Assembly: GCF_029958905.1 (NCBI RefSeq)
Contig: NZ_CP124615.1
Span: 104,228-168,227, forward strand
Direction of reading: 5' to 3'
DNA: 64,000 bases
Source: Vibrio sp. YMD68
GTDB taxonomy: Bacteria; Pseudomonadota; Gammaproteobacteria; Enterobacterales; Vibrionaceae
The first letter of the stretch is position 1, and the number at the start of each line of letters is the position of its first letter. The notes beneath the pieces were generated by a model that was not told the origin of the DNA, did no database searches, and worked only from the letters and a program-made list of their open reading frames with translations. Below are positions 25,165-33,086 of this stretch, piece after piece. The position numbers and the translations under genes were made by a program.

Positions 25165-25542
25165 ACTATCGCTCACACCGATACTGACTTGAAAATACAA
25201 TCAGCTTTCCTTTGCGTTTTGACAGAGGGTTTTGATTATCCTACTGCACAAGATGCCTATGAGGCATATCGTGTGGCCGCAAACGTAGCAATCAAAAATC
25301 CAGAGAAGAAAATTTCTGATATGGGAATTAGCCTTTCTGGCCGACTGTTACCATCTCATCTCAAGACCTGCGCAGAGCTTGTCGATAGTGTTGACTATCT
25401 GGTTAGCACTATCAGTCTAGGGGTGGAATATTTTCTGGATCTTGCACAAGGCAAACACAGCTTGTTAACGGACCCAGAAAGCCTCATTGAATTAGATGGG
25501 GATGTGTTCATGATGTATACGACGCAATTCATGACGATATGA
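25162..25542 (+). CDS. Hypothetical protein, 126 residues
   Basis: Mostly helical, soluble, no family recognised. Its TGA overlaps the next start (ATGA), so the pair is translationally coupled and probably works together. Confidence 0.65.
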   Translation: MTIAHTDTDLKIQSAFLCVLTEGFDYPTAQDAYEAYRVAANVAIKNPEKKISDMGISLSGRLLPSHLKTCAELVDSVDYLVSTISLGVEYFLDLAQGKHSLLTDPESLIELDGDVFMMYTTQFMTI

Positions 25543-25982
25543 AGGCTGTAATCGACGGACCGTATCTGATTAAAGCTAATGGTGCATTAGTGACAGATAC
25601 GGAACTAGAGGAAGTTTGCTTAACACTCTATTTTGGCGAAAAATACAGCCAAAGTATCATGATCAACTTTGATGAAATCTATAACGGCGTATTCCATGAT
25701 GATACGACAATAAGTGTTCATTCAGGTTCTTTAAGTGAGCGACTCACATTAACTGTTGAAAAAATGCAGGTTGGTGTGAAGGCGAGCGGAAACATTCTTT
25801 CAATAGGTGAAGTCCACTACAACGTCTTTGACGCAACAGGGGAGCATGGAGCTGAAAATGCACTTGAGGCAATGAAAGCTTTGGGTAAACCAATGTTGTC
25901 GGCAGAGCAACTGTATAGCTCTCTCAAAGAGTTATGCTCAGAGACAAAAGGGCAGTTCCAGATTATGGAAGCCCGAATCTAA
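25539..25982 (+). CDS. Hypothetical protein, 147 residues
   Basis: Beta-rich N-terminal half, acidic overall, no motif seen. Coupled to the 25162 gene by a 4-nt overlap and lacks its own leader, consistent with coupling being its only translation signal. Confidence 0.65.
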   Translation: MKAVIDGPYLIKANGALVTDTELEEVCLTLYFGEKYSQSIMINFDEIYNGVFHDDTTISVHSGSLSERLTLTVEKMQVGVKASGNILSIGEVHYNVFDATGEHGAENALEAMKALGKPMLSAEQLYSSLKELCSETKGQFQIMEARI

Positions 25983-25988
25983 TACATT

Positions 25989-26056
25989 AACCCTAACGGG
26001 GCAATCGCGCCCTGGTAGGCGTTGGTTGCCTCTTCAATTTTATGGAGACAGCCATG
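25989..26056 (+). promoter_or_regulatory. Leader switch
   Basis: R1 GGGGCAATC (25998-26006) pairs 9/9 with R2 GGTTGCCTC (26024-26032); R2 pairs 8/9 with R3 GAGACAGCC (26045-26053), which lies between SD and ATG. Confidence 0.68.
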
Positions 26057-26407
26057 AGCACAAAAAACGCACATAAAGCAAAATACCATTTCTATTTCAC
26101 TACCGCTGTACTGAAATATGCAGAGGACAACCACATCAATATCGGAGATTGTTTTGGCTATGGTGAAGATAACTTTGTTGTAGATCTTTATCCATATTCA
26201 AACCTCATCTATAGATGTGTTGACGAAATAGAAAGAGCCCCAAATAAGTGGAAAGAAAGTGAACTATTTGATTTGGTTGATAATCTTTCAGATTGTTTTT
26301 GGGGAATTATAGAGCGAGAAGGGTATGACGAGATGGATGCATCAATGCCATGCTTGGATGAGTTTGAGTTAGATATCAAACGCGCTCTAAATATATTTGT
26401 AGAATAA
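26054..26407 (+). CDS. Hypothetical acidic protein, 117 residues
   Basis: Start chosen at ATG 26054 because the SD (GGAG at 26044) sits before it; an in-frame ATG at 26042 overlaps the SD. Sequence is acidic and aromatic (DNLSDCFWGIIEREGYDEMD). Phage anti-host-type composition, but no family is recognised. Confidence 0.65.
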   Translation: MSTKNAHKAKYHFYFTTAVLKYAEDNHINIGDCFGYGEDNFVVDLYPYSNLIYRCVDEIERAPNKWKESELFDLVDNLSDCFWGIIEREGYDEMDASMPCLDEFELDIKRALNIFVE

Positions 26408-26418
26408 ATTAAATCCTA

Positions 26419-26486
26419 AACCCTAAGGGGCCATCAAAGCCTCTAGGGCATTGCTGGCCTCTCAATTTTTAATGGAGGCCATTATG
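26419..26486 (+). promoter_or_regulatory. Leader switch
   Basis: R2 GGCCTC (26456-26461) pairs 6/6 with R3 GAGGCC (26475-26480) covering the SD; loop CCATCAA pairs with TTG-CTGG of R2. Confidence 0.65.
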
Positions 26487-26963
26487 GCAATCGTAAAATT
26501 TAACATGAAAGAAGTACAACTGCTGGTGGATGAGCTTAATAAGACGAAAAGTTATTCACCAACAATGGATGACCTCTTTAAGCCTGCTCTATACAAAACA
26601 GGCAAAGTTGTTGATTCCAATGGAAACGATGAGGAACACAAAGATTTTGGATGGCCGGACTCCAGCCAGATAGACAAGTCTTTAGTCGAACCGCAGTTGC
26701 TATTGGTAAAAGATCAAGGTTTGTATCTTCTGAACAACGCAGATGTAAAAGAAAGTCCTCGCTCAAGAGGTGCTGTTGTCTATGCTCACGGATGTAATCC
26801 TGACAAAGATGACGACTTTTACGAAACTGCTCGAATGATATTTGGTGGTGATGATGGCAGCGTATCCATTCCGGTAGGTTGGTTTGACTTAGCGTATAAA
26901 GCTAATAAGCGTTATTTCAAGTTAAACGTTGCGCCAACACAAATTTCACTTGTCCTTAAATAA
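26484..26963 (+). CDS. DUF3085-like protein
   Basis: 159 residues from the ATG at 26484. The middle and end ('DQGLYLLNN ... VVYAHGCNP ... MIFGGDDGSVSIPVGWF') fit DUF3085, a family of small plasmid/phage proteins of unknown function. Soluble, no signal. Confidence 0.7.
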   Translation: MAIVKFNMKEVQLLVDELNKTKSYSPTMDDLFKPALYKTGKVVDSNGNDEEHKDFGWPDSSQIDKSLVEPQLLLVKDQGLYLLNNADVKESPRSRGAVVYAHGCNPDKDDDFYETARMIFGGDDGSVSIPVGWFDLAYKANKRYFKLNVAPTQISLVLK

Positions 26964-27024
26964 CCCTTTCGGGGCCACTTGCCCTGAATGGGCAGTGGTC
27001 TCTATTAACTGGAGAATCACAATG
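26961..27024 (+). promoter_or_regulatory. Leader switch
   Basis: R1 GGGGCCACT (26971-26979) pairs 9/9 (two G-U) with R2 AGTGGTCTC (26994-27002); R2 pairs with GAGAATCA around the SD with one bulge. Confidence 0.63.
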
Positions 27025-27519
27025 ACTACACTCGCATCCTTAGAATCAACGCTTAATCACGACATGGCAATGCGCCGTTTCTTAGATACTTTAAACCGTA
27101 ATGAAATGGAGCGCTTATCTGGTGAGATTCACGCAAAATTCTACTGGAATAAGCGTAATCCACAGTGGTATAGCAGTGACAATGCTCGCTTATTTGCACT
27201 GCTGAATCGTGCCAAACGCATCATTAAGAAGCGACTTAAAACAGGACGAGTTAAACCAGAACAAACAGAGCATGGTTCGATTATCGAACGTAGTCACTTT
27301 CCACTAGGAGATACACTAACCTTTTGGAATTGCTACCTGAACGACTCTTGGAGAATTGCTCATCAAGACTCGTCATATAGTGCGTTCTGGTATAACGAGC
27401 GTGAGCTCAAATTGTGTACCTACTGTGAAGGTGATGTGGTCTTTATGACAGCTCCCAATGAGGAGATATATCGTAAGGATTACGAAAGCCTTGATGCATG
27501 GTACACCGACAACCTTTAA
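27022..27519 (+). CDS. Hypothetical protein, 165 residues
   Basis: Start at ATG 27022 behind GGAG. Basic, helical N-terminal half (RAKRIIKKRLKTGR), aromatic C-terminal half. No family recognised. A nucleic-acid-binding role would fit the charge but is speculative. Confidence 0.65.
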   Translation: MTTLASLESTLNHDMAMRRFLDTLNRNEMERLSGEIHAKFYWNKRNPQWYSSDNARLFALLNRAKRIIKKRLKTGRVKPEQTEHGSIIERSHFPLGDTLTFWNCYLNDSWRIAHQDSSYSAFWYNERELKLCTYCEGDVVFMTAPNEEIYRKDYESLDAWYTDNL

Positions 27520-27588
27520 CCCTAAACAGGGGCACCCATTGCCCCTATAGGGAGCATGGTGTGCCCACCACAAGGAGGACACACCATG
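27518..27588 (+). promoter_or_regulatory. Leader switch, start codon inside the stem
   Basis: R2 CATGGTGTG (27555-27563) is a perfect 9-bp complement of CACACCATG (27580-27588), including the start codon; R2 also contains GTGCCC complementary to GGGCAC of H1. Confidence 0.7.
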
Positions 27589-28476
27589 TTTACTACATCT
27601 GTTTGCTCTTACCCTAATCGTGGTCATTATGGCGACAACAAGTATCGAGGTAATTGCACCGGACACATCATTAAAGACTTTATTGAGTCATATATGATGA
27701 AACCTAATGGCTTAGTTGTTGACCCTAGTATTGGGGGAGGAACCAGTACTGATGTGGCAAATGAACTCAAAGTTCGTTTTATTGGTACAGACTTGCATCA
27801 GGGGTTTAATTTGCTGCGAGATGATCTGTCTGCATTTCTTGGGGAGCCAGCCCACCTTATTTGGTGGCACCCCCCTTATGCCGATATGATTCAATATTCT
27901 GGAAACATGTATGGCGAACCCAATAAATGGGATATGAGCCGTCTATCGTTGCCAGAGTTCGTGGAAGCTCTAGAATTAGCCATTATGAATATACATGATG
28001 CCTGTGAACCGGGAGGTCACTACGGTATTTTGATGGGAAACCTTCGACGTAAAGGCGAGTATTATAACTTGTCCAGTCTGGTTGAGCGTTTGGCTCCAGG
28101 TAAACTCGTTGATGAGATCATCAAGGTACAACACAACTGTGTCTCTGACCGGACCAACTACAGCAATAACAGTAAGCTGGTTCGTATCGCCCATGAAAAG
28201 TTACTGGTATTCAAAAAGCAAAATGCATCATCATCGCTTTCGCTTATCCCAGTAGCAGATAAACGTGCGGCCAATATGGTTGGAGTTACATGGAAAGCAG
28301 TGTTGCGTCGAGTGTTACAAGGTAAAACCTTATCGTTAGATGCCATTTACCAACAAATTGCACCTTACGCGAAACACCGACAAAACGAACACTGGCAAGC
28401 CAAGGTTCGTCAAGTGCTGCAAGATGAACGATATTTTGTTCGAGTGGATTCTGGGGTTTATACCCTAACAAAGTGA
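27586..28476 (+). CDS. N6/N4-type DNA methyltransferase with C-terminal winged-helix module
   Basis: 296 residues. 'VVDPSIGGGTSTDVA' (about 45-58) is the SAM-binding G-loop region and 'IWWHPPYADM' (about 92-101) the catalytic [DNSH]PP[YF] motif in its HPPY form. The C-terminal 80 residues look like a winged helix, possibly for DNA recognition. No matching endonuclease lies nearby, so it is likely an orphan methylase protecting the element from host restriction or regulating it. Confidence 0.83.
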   Translation: MFTTSVCSYPNRGHYGDNKYRGNCTGHIIKDFIESYMMKPNGLVVDPSIGGGTSTDVANELKVRFIGTDLHQGFNLLRDDLSAFLGEPAHLIWWHPPYADMIQYSGNMYGEPNKWDMSRLSLPEFVEALELAIMNIHDACEPGGHYGILMGNLRRKGEYYNLSSLVERLAPGKLVDEIIKVQHNCVSDRTNYSNNSKLVRIAHEKLLVFKKQNASSSLSLIPVADKRAANMVGVTWKAVLRRVLQGKTLSLDAIYQQIAPYAKHRQNEHWQAKVRQVLQDERYFVRVDSGVYTLTK

Positions 28477-28490
28477 AAGCTAATGTTGAC

Positions 28491-28547
28491 ACCTAGAAAG
28501 GGCAGTTCCACATTAGAAAAATTCTCGAATTTATGTCGAAATACTCT
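28491..28547 (+). promoter_or_regulatory. Probable activator box and -10
   Basis: ACCT-AGAAA-GGGC (28491-28503) followed by AGTTCCACA, shared with the traN box; TACTCT (28542-28547) 38 nt on. Weaker than the other boxes. Confidence 0.4.
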
Positions 28548-28588
28548 AGTACACCGAGAGATCGGAGTACGTACCGTTAAAGGGTAAT

Positions 28589-28704
28589 AAGCGCTGGGGG
28601 ATCTCCCCCTCGCTTTCCAAAGCAGTCTGAACTTACAAAGAGACTATTTTGGAAAGTGCCTTTGGTGCTTGAGTACGTTAGCTGGACGTCGCAAATAAAC
28701 AGCA
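28589..28704 (+). promoter_or_regulatory. Structured element E5 with pseudoknot
   Basis: GCG-GGGGG / CCCCC-CGC hairpin; long hairpin CTTTCCAAA (28613-28621) / TTTGGAAAG (28648-28656); pseudoknot stem ACGT (28675-28678) / ACGT (28686-28689), a compensatory change from GCGA/TCGC, with GCTG to CAGC (28700-28703). Nearly identical to E6. Confidence 0.65.
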
Positions 28705-28718
28705 AAATCTCATCTATT

Positions 28719-28784
28719 AACCACCCTGGCGGGGCATGTTCTCCCGCTGGGAGTCATGCTTCTCAAATAAGGAGTATGACAATG
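28719..28784 (+). promoter_or_regulatory. Leader switch
   Basis: R1 GGGGCATG (28731-28738) pairs with CATGCTTCTC; R2 GTCAT (28753-28757) + CTC pairs with GAG + ATGAC (28776-28780). Confidence 0.65.
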
Positions 28785-29006
28785 CATGTCAACTTACCAG
28801 CCAGTACAAGTACGTTACTGGTTCAACTAGAAAGAAAAGGTATCGCTATTGAGTCGCAATGCAGAAATGGGTATTGCGGAGCATGTCGGTGCAAGCTGGT
28901 AAGAGGGAACATTTCTTACCGTGCTGAACCTATAGCATATCTTAATGATGGTGAAATTTTGCCTTGCTGTGCTACAGCAACGTCAGATGTAACTGTCGAT
29001 ATCTAA
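28782..29006 (+). CDS. 2Fe-2S plant-type ferredoxin
   Basis: 74 residues, start at ATG 28782. 'CRNGYCGACRC ... LPCC' matches the C-x4-C-x2-C ... C cluster-binding pattern of YfaE-like ferredoxins. YfaE maintains class Ia ribonucleotide reductase; on phages and plasmids such ferredoxins may support dNTP supply or an Fe-S enzyme. The DndC-like protein (37127) is a possible local partner; this is inference. Confidence 0.88.
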   Translation: MHVNLPASTSTLLVQLERKGIAIESQCRNGYCGACRCKLVRGNISYRAEPIAYLNDGEILPCCATATSDVTVDI

Positions 29007-29070
29007 CCCCAACCCTGAGGAGCTTTAACCTACGGGTTGGGCTCCTCTTTACAAAGAGGAAATATGTATG
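29004..29070 (+). promoter_or_regulatory. Leader switch
   Basis: H1 CCCAACCC/GGGTTGGG (8 bp); R1 GAGGAGC (29017-29023) pairs 7/7 with GCTCCTC (29041-29047); TCCTCTTT (29043-29050) pairs 8/8 with AAAGAGGA (29053-29060), masking the SD. Confidence 0.68.
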
Positions 29071-29685
29071 ACCAATCAATACCATCACGATTTTTACCGC
29101 AATAGCACTTTCCCTGTTGTTGTTTATGAATTGTGTGAAGAGTCATTAACCATTAAGCCTATAACAATTGAGGAGTACGGTTTAGCCACTCCAGATTGTA
29201 CACAGGAAAGCATTCTTTACTATGCGGAAGGCAAACGTTGCCGTTCGTCTGTAGAACACTTCTTCTTAACTCGTAATGATGCAGAAGAAGCTCTAGAGCG
29301 TTTAAGAATGTCCTTAACCACCAAGCCAAAATTAGAAGAACTCGCATACGCCCAAGCAACTGCTCAGTACCTGTCAGAATTAGGAAGTGCTGACAATTGG
29401 TTCATGGCTTACGAGTATCTAATAGAATGCGTTGAGAAAGGTGAAGAGCCCGATTTAACTGCATGGCAACCATTTGAACATTGGGAATGGAAAGATATAG
29501 CAGATCGTATAGACGATGAGGCTCAATCTATTCTTTCTCTGTTGAAACAGGTGTTAAAACTTGCGAAAGAGGGGATCGTTTATTCGGCCATAAATGACAC
29601 ACTCACAATGGATATGAACCAGCTATGTATGCAAAGCATGGTAGAACTAGGTGCATGTCAGGAGGTGTCCAATGAAGCTGAATAA
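29068..29685 (+). CDS. Hypothetical protein, 205 residues
   Basis: Acidic, helical C-terminal half. The segment 'YLSELGSADNWFMAYEYLIECVEKGEEPD' resembles 'YDGYLLLLECMQQDREPEH' in the 30729 product (both have W/Y-x-Y-L-x-E-C-x-x-x-x-x-E-P followed by W-x-H/E-W), suggesting a shared domain. Overlaps the next gene by 14 nt. Confidence 0.65.
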   Translation: MTNQYHHDFYRNSTFPVVVYELCEESLTIKPITIEEYGLATPDCTQESILYYAEGKRCRSSVEHFFLTRNDAEEALERLRMSLTTKPKLEELAYAQATAQYLSELGSADNWFMAYEYLIECVEKGEEPDLTAWQPFEHWEWKDIADRIDDEAQSILSLLKQVLKLAKEGIVYSAINDTLTMDMNQLCMQSMVELGACQEVSNEAE

Positions 29686-29956
29686 ACGAATAGCTAGTCA
29701 AGATGAGCATGGTCGTATTGCCAATATCATCAAATGGTGTAAGCGACACAACCAAACGATCAATGGCTTCCCTTACGGGGATGATTTAGTTGGTTCGGAT
29801 GGAATTCATCTTGAATTGTTGGTCCCTCAAGGTACTTCTCCTGAGAAGTGTACCGATGCTTTGGTTCAAGGTTACTCAGAGCGAGATGTCGTAACCCATG
29901 CGGTGATTGAATGTCCCGCAGATTGGTTTAACGCCAACCTTGAATCTAGGCATTAG
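29672..29956 (+). CDS. Hypothetical protein, 94 residues
   Basis: Starts at ATG 29672 behind SD GGAGG, inside the end of the previous gene. Small alpha/beta protein, no family recognised. Confidence 0.62.
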   Translation: MKLNKRIASQDEHGRIANIIKWCKRHNQTINGFPYGDDLVGSDGIHLELLVPQGTSPEKCTDALVQGYSERDVVTHAVIECPADWFNANLESRH

Positions 29957-29987
29957 ATACTGGCTTATAAACTCAGGGAGGTGAGTT

Positions 29988-30179
29988 ATGACCATGCCAA
30001 ATTCGCAACTAGTTATGTTTGCTGGAAACAACGTGGAAACTGTAGAGGAAGTTCGCTCGATGCAGCTGGCCGTTAGATGTGATGCTTTAAAAGCAAATTC
30101 ATCGTCGGAAAGAAAAGAGCTCGAATCATTGGAGCTTTGGCTGGAAGAGCAAATTAACTCTCAGATTGTTGGATTTTAA
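29988..30179 (+). CDS. Hypothetical protein, 63 residues
   Basis: MTMPNSQLVMFAGNNVETVE..., C-terminal half helical (ELESLELWLEEQI). SD GGGAGG 7 nt upstream. Unknown. Confidence 0.6.
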   Translation: MTMPNSQLVMFAGNNVETVEEVRSMQLAVRCDALKANSSSERKELESLELWLEEQINSQIVGF

Positions 30180-30188
30180 CATATGAAA

Positions 30189-30265
30189 CTTAACCCCAAA
30201 GGGGCATACCTATGCCCTTTTGGGAGTGGGTTGCCTCTCAATTAAATTTTTAGGAGCAACCCATG
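30189..30265 (+). promoter_or_regulatory. Leader switch
   Basis: Long H1 (CCCAAAGGGGCA / TGCCCTTTTGGG, one G-U); R1 GGGGCATACC pairs with GGTTGCCTC with a bulge; R2 GGGTTGC (30228-30234) pairs 7/7 with GCAACCC (30256-30262) just before the ATG. Confidence 0.68.
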
Positions 30266-30673
30266 AATACTGCAAGCGTATTAACCTACGATGCACAATT
30301 ACAACTCCCCTTCATTTTTGATGATCTGCTATTAGAAAATGATGAAGAGCCGATTGAAAAGGTTACTCCCTTAACAATCGTAGCATCATGTTCTGAACGT
30401 ACAGTCGAGCAAGAGTTTGAAACTGAAATCGAAACTTGGACTGATGGGCAGATTAAAGAGCTAAGAGAGGCATTTTTGCGGTATAGCTTAAATGTCCTTG
30501 CTGACGGACGCTCTGGTAAAAAAGCAAAAGATGAAGCTTATGAATGGTTGAACTCTGATGAAGTTCATCCATTTTCATTTGTTACCTGTTGTGTGTTATC
30601 TGGTTACGACCCTGATGAAGTGCGTAACCTTTGCCAATACACACTCAGACAGTTAGCCAAAAGAAATAAATAG
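30263..30673 (+). CDS. Hypothetical protein, 136 residues
   Basis: Acidic N-terminal half and helical C-terminal half ('EAYEWLNSDEVHPFSFVTCC'), which looks like a small helix-turn-helix-like module present in several plasmid proteins. Not assigned. Confidence 0.65.
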   Translation: MNTASVLTYDAQLQLPFIFDDLLLENDEEPIEKVTPLTIVASCSERTVEQEFETEIETWTDGQIKELREAFLRYSLNVLADGRSGKKAKDEAYEWLNSDEVHPFSFVTCCVLSGYDPDEVRNLCQYTLRQLAKRNK

Positions 30674-30731
30674 CCACCAGGAGGAGTATCACCTGCTGGT
30701 GGACTCCTCCAAGTTCGAGGAAATTACAATG
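30672..30731 (+). promoter_or_regulatory. Leader hairpins (variant)
   Basis: CCACCAG/CTGGTGG and GGAGGAGT/ACTCCTCC nested inverted repeats ahead of SD GAGGA. Related in placement to the other leaders but built differently. Confidence 0.45.
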
Positions 30732-31364
30732 ACTACTTCACTGAAACAGAAAGCAATTGGATTGGCCGCTGCACAAGTCCTTAAATTCAATGATGAATAT
30801 AAAGGAACATGGTATGACGGCTATTTGCTTTTGCTGGAATGTATGCAGCAAGATCGAGAACCTGAACATTGTGCCATCAGAGATGATGTTGAGTTTTGGT
30901 CATGGCATGAGGTAGTGCAATTCATTGATAAAGAGGCTGAAAACATTTGGAAGCCGATGGAAAATGAATTGGCTGACACCAAGCAACTGATTGTTCATGA
31001 TGCTGCCTCGGGACTTGATAAGTTCTGTGGTATCGACGTTGAACGCTTCGGTGAGCTTGATAAGGCGTGTCAAACTATCGTTCTAAACAAAGCGGTAGTA
31101 CTTGCTGTAGATAAGGTAAATCGAGATGAACCTGAGAGTGAGCAAACTAAATTCCATGTTCGTTCATATTCTGGACGGTTTATGTATGGTCGTACTTGTC
31201 TTGGGATAGATGTCCCCCCAGGAAAAGATCTTTCAGCAGTGGCAAGTTGCATGGGAAATTTATTCAAATTTCTAGGTACACCACGTCAAGATCAAATGGG
31301 CAAAGGTACAATCTATTATTGGCCGAATATCGAACAATGTGAATCACACGATGTAGCCTTGTAG
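30729..31364 (+). CDS. Hypothetical protein, 211 residues
   Basis: Start at ATG 30729 behind GAGGA. The first 90 residues share the W/Y-x-Y-L-x-E-C ... W-x-W-H/E pattern with the 29068 product. The C-terminal part is alpha/beta with no recognised motif. Confidence 0.65.
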   Translation: MTTSLKQKAIGLAAAQVLKFNDEYKGTWYDGYLLLLECMQQDREPEHCAIRDDVEFWSWHEVVQFIDKEAENIWKPMENELADTKQLIVHDAASGLDKFCGIDVERFGELDKACQTIVLNKAVVLAVDKVNRDEPESEQTKFHVRSYSGRFMYGRTCLGIDVPPGKDLSAVASCMGNLFKFLGTPRQDQMGKGTIYYWPNIEQCESHDVAL

Positions 31365-31386
31365 GAAACTATAAGGTAAAAATAAC

Positions 31387-31503
31387 AAGCGCAGGGGGAA
31401 ATGCCCCCTCGCTTTCCAAAGCAGTTTGTACGTACATAGAGACTTTTTTGGAAAGTGCCTTTGGTGCTTGAGTACGTTAGCTGGACGTCGCAAATAAACA
31501 GCA
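31387..31503 (+). promoter_or_regulatory. Structured element E6 with pseudoknot
   Basis: GCG-GGGGG / CCCCC-CGC hairpin; long hairpin CTTTCCAAA (31412-31420) / TTTGGAAAG (31447-31455); pseudoknot ACGT (31474-31477) / ACGT (31485-31488), GCTG to CAGC (31499-31502). About 40 bases around the pseudoknot are identical to E5. Confidence 0.65.
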
Positions 31504-31510
31504 ATATATC

Positions 31511-31580
31511 AACCCTGACGGGAGAGCCTCCCGTCGGGAGCTCTCCGTCAATAACCAATAATTGCATGGAGAAGATCATG
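31511..31580 (+). promoter_or_regulatory. Leader switch
   Basis: H1 GACGGGA/TCCCGTC; R1 GACGGGAGAG (31517-31526) pairs with R2 CTCTCCGTC (31541-31549) with one bulge; R3 GGAGAAGATC pairs imperfectly with R2. Confidence 0.58.
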
Positions 31581-31964
31581 TCTAAAAACACTAACGATAT
31601 TTTTACTAATCGCACCCCTTTGGAGTTCTGTGTTTATCCCAAACTAGACCGATGCGTTGGTCTACGTATAGGCTATCCACACTATCGAGAAGGTGCCAAT
31701 GGCGTTGTCTGTGAGGTTGAAGCAGAATATCCCACACTAAATACTCATTCGAGTGTAGCGTGGCCTCTGGTTGAAGAACTGAATAGCTACACCATCAAAA
31801 AACAGAAACAGATAATCGAGGATATTGATGAGGCTGTTGCTGAACTTTTAATGCACAAAGCCAATCTTCTAGAAAATATTCTAAAGCTAGAAGACGGTGA
31901 ACTTGATTTAAACGAACAAGCGAAAATGCGCTACGAAGAAAACAGTAAGTCTTCTGTCGCGTGA
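31578..31964 (+). CDS. Hypothetical protein, 128 residues
   Basis: Start at ATG 31578 behind GGAG. C-terminal half is a probable coiled coil (KKQKQIIEDIDEAVAELLMH...). No family recognised. The TusA-like gene follows after 30 nt. Confidence 0.65.
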   Translation: MSKNTNDIFTNRTPLEFCVYPKLDRCVGLRIGYPHYREGANGVVCEVEAEYPTLNTHSSVAWPLVEELNSYTIKKQKQIIEDIDEAVAELLMHKANLLENILKLEDGELDLNEQAKMRYEENSKSSVA

Positions 31965-31994
31965 TTAGACTGCTATAGGCAAGGGTGATAACCA

Positions 31995-32225
31995 ATGAAT
32001 GTAGATCAGTTTATTGACGTGATGGGATTGCGATGCCCTGAGCCATTAATGGTGGTTCGTCGTGCAATTCGTCGTATGGGGCCAGGAGAAACACTCGAAG
32101 TGAAAGCTGATGACCCAGCTACCACGAGAGATATACCTGACTTTTGTCGCCACATGGATCATCAACTTGTGGAAAGCGAAGTAACCTCTCCCCCATACAA
32201 ATACATAATCAAGAAACAAATATAA
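31995..32225 (+). CDS. TusA-like sulfur carrier
   Basis: 76 residues with the family hallmark '[20 protein letters not shown]' near the N-terminus (catalytic Cys in CPEP) and the '[20 protein letters not shown]' strand-helix. TusA proteins carry persulfide sulfur from IscS to acceptors such as tRNA-thiolation enzymes. On this element two PP-loop sulfurtransferase-like proteins (23788, 37127) are candidate recipients. It has no leader switch of the common type, only a weak AGGGTGA-like SD. Confidence 0.9.
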   Translation: MNVDQFIDVMGLRCPEPLMVVRRAIRRMGPGETLEVKADDPATTRDIPDFCRHMDHQLVESEVTSPPYKYIIKKQI

Positions 32226-32289
32226 ACCCCATAGGGGCGGAAACGTCCTATGGGATAGTTCCGCTCCTTTAATTTAGGAGAAAGGCATG
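32224..32289 (+). promoter_or_regulatory. Leader switch
   Basis: H1 CCCATAGG/CCTATGGG (8 bp); R1 GGGGCGGAA (32234-32242) pairs 9/9 (one G-U) with R2 TTCCGCTCC (32259-32267); CTCCT pairs with AGGAG (32276-32280). Confidence 0.68.
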
Positions 32290-32601
32290 TATATATCGTT
32301 ACGAGGTCTAAATCACGAGCAATTAAAGTCCAAGATTATCGACCATCGAACAAAGCGCTCATACACTGTTGAAGAGGCTAATACCCCACTACCCAAACAG
32401 TCTATTGTCGAGGTAGGACGGCTTTCCTGTGTGTACACAGGTAAGAAATTGTCCCCAGCAGAAGTACACGCTTATAACGGTTTTACTGAGGAATACAATC
32501 GCAGCACATGGCGGCCAGATCAGGATTTCCTCCTAGATCAGAGACATCGCTTATATCATGCAATTTGCCTCGACAACCTTAAACTTCAAGAATCTGCCTA
32601 A
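32287..32601 (+). CDS. Hypothetical protein, 104 residues
   Basis: Soluble, basic, no motif recognised ('RHRLYHAICLDNLKLQESA' at the end). Confidence 0.62.
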   Translation: MYISLRGLNHEQLKSKIIDHRTKRSYTVEEANTPLPKQSIVEVGRLSCVYTGKKLSPAEVHAYNGFTEEYNRSTWRPDQDFLLDQRHRLYHAICLDNLKLQESA

Positions 32602-32629
32602 ACCTATGAGGTAGTTCATTTCAAACACT

Positions 32630-32693
32630 AGCCCACGGGCGCACTTGTGCCCGTAGGGTACAGGTGTGCTCTTTATCTAAGGAGACACCTATG
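32630..32693 (+). promoter_or_regulatory. Leader switch
   Basis: H1 ACGGGC (32635-32640) / GCCCGT (32649-32654); R1 GCGCACTTG (32639-32647) pairs 9/9 (two G-U) with R2 CAGGTGTGC (32661-32669); R2 AGGTGTGCTC pairs with GAGACACCT (32682-32690) with one bulged base. Confidence 0.7.
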
Positions 32694-32870
32694 GCCGCTA
32701 AATTTATTGAGTTTGATTCACAAAAAGAAGCGATAAATCATCGAGCTAAAGCGGGGGGCTGGATTTTTTCAGCTTTCAGTGGAAAAGCGATATGGTTTAA
32801 CACGACATTCACACCTCACAAGATTCTTTATCACAGAGCTGTGCGAGGCTTGTCTGGTGAAGTGATTTAA
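32691..32870 (+). CDS. Hypothetical protein, 59 residues
   Basis: Start at ATG 32691 directly after the R3 segment. MAAKFIEFDSQKEAINHRAK..., small alpha/beta, unknown. Confidence 0.6.
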   Translation: MAAKFIEFDSQKEAINHRAKAGGWIFSAFSGKAIWFNTTFTPHKILYHRAVRGLSGEVI

Positions 32871-32887
32871 CTGATAAGTAAGCCTAA

Positions 32888-33013
32888 AAGCGTCGGTTCA
32901 TCCGGCGCTTTCCTAAAGGTTTTATCTTTCACATGTGAAAGTGGAGTGTAGAACTTATAGGAAAGTGCCGTTGTGTACTGAGTGCGTTAGCTAGACGCCA
33001 AAAATAAATAGCA
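32888..33013 (+). promoter_or_regulatory. Structured element E7; double compensatory pseudoknot
   Basis: AAGCGTCGG/CCGGCGCTT hairpin; long hairpin CTTTCCTA (32908-32915) / TAGGAAAG (32958-32965) enclosing the 16-bp palindrome (32926-32941); pseudoknot GCGT (32984-32987) / ACGC (32995-32998), and GCTA in the loop with TAGC (33009-33012), where other copies have GCTG/CAGC. Confidence 0.68.
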
Positions 33014-33020
33014 TCTATTC

Positions 33021-33086
33021 ACCCAACCGGGTACATCATTCCCGGTTGGGAAAGGTGTACCTTCTATGCAAGAGGATACACTGATG
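33021..33086 (+). promoter_or_regulatory. Leader switch, best-formed copy
   Basis: Perfect 10-bp H1 CCCAACCGGG (33022-33031) / CCCGGTTGGG (33041-33050); loop TACATC (33032-33037) pairs with GGTGTA (33054-33059, one G-U). R2 GGTGTACCTTCT pairs with AGAGGATACACT next to the ATG with mismatches. Confidence 0.7.
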
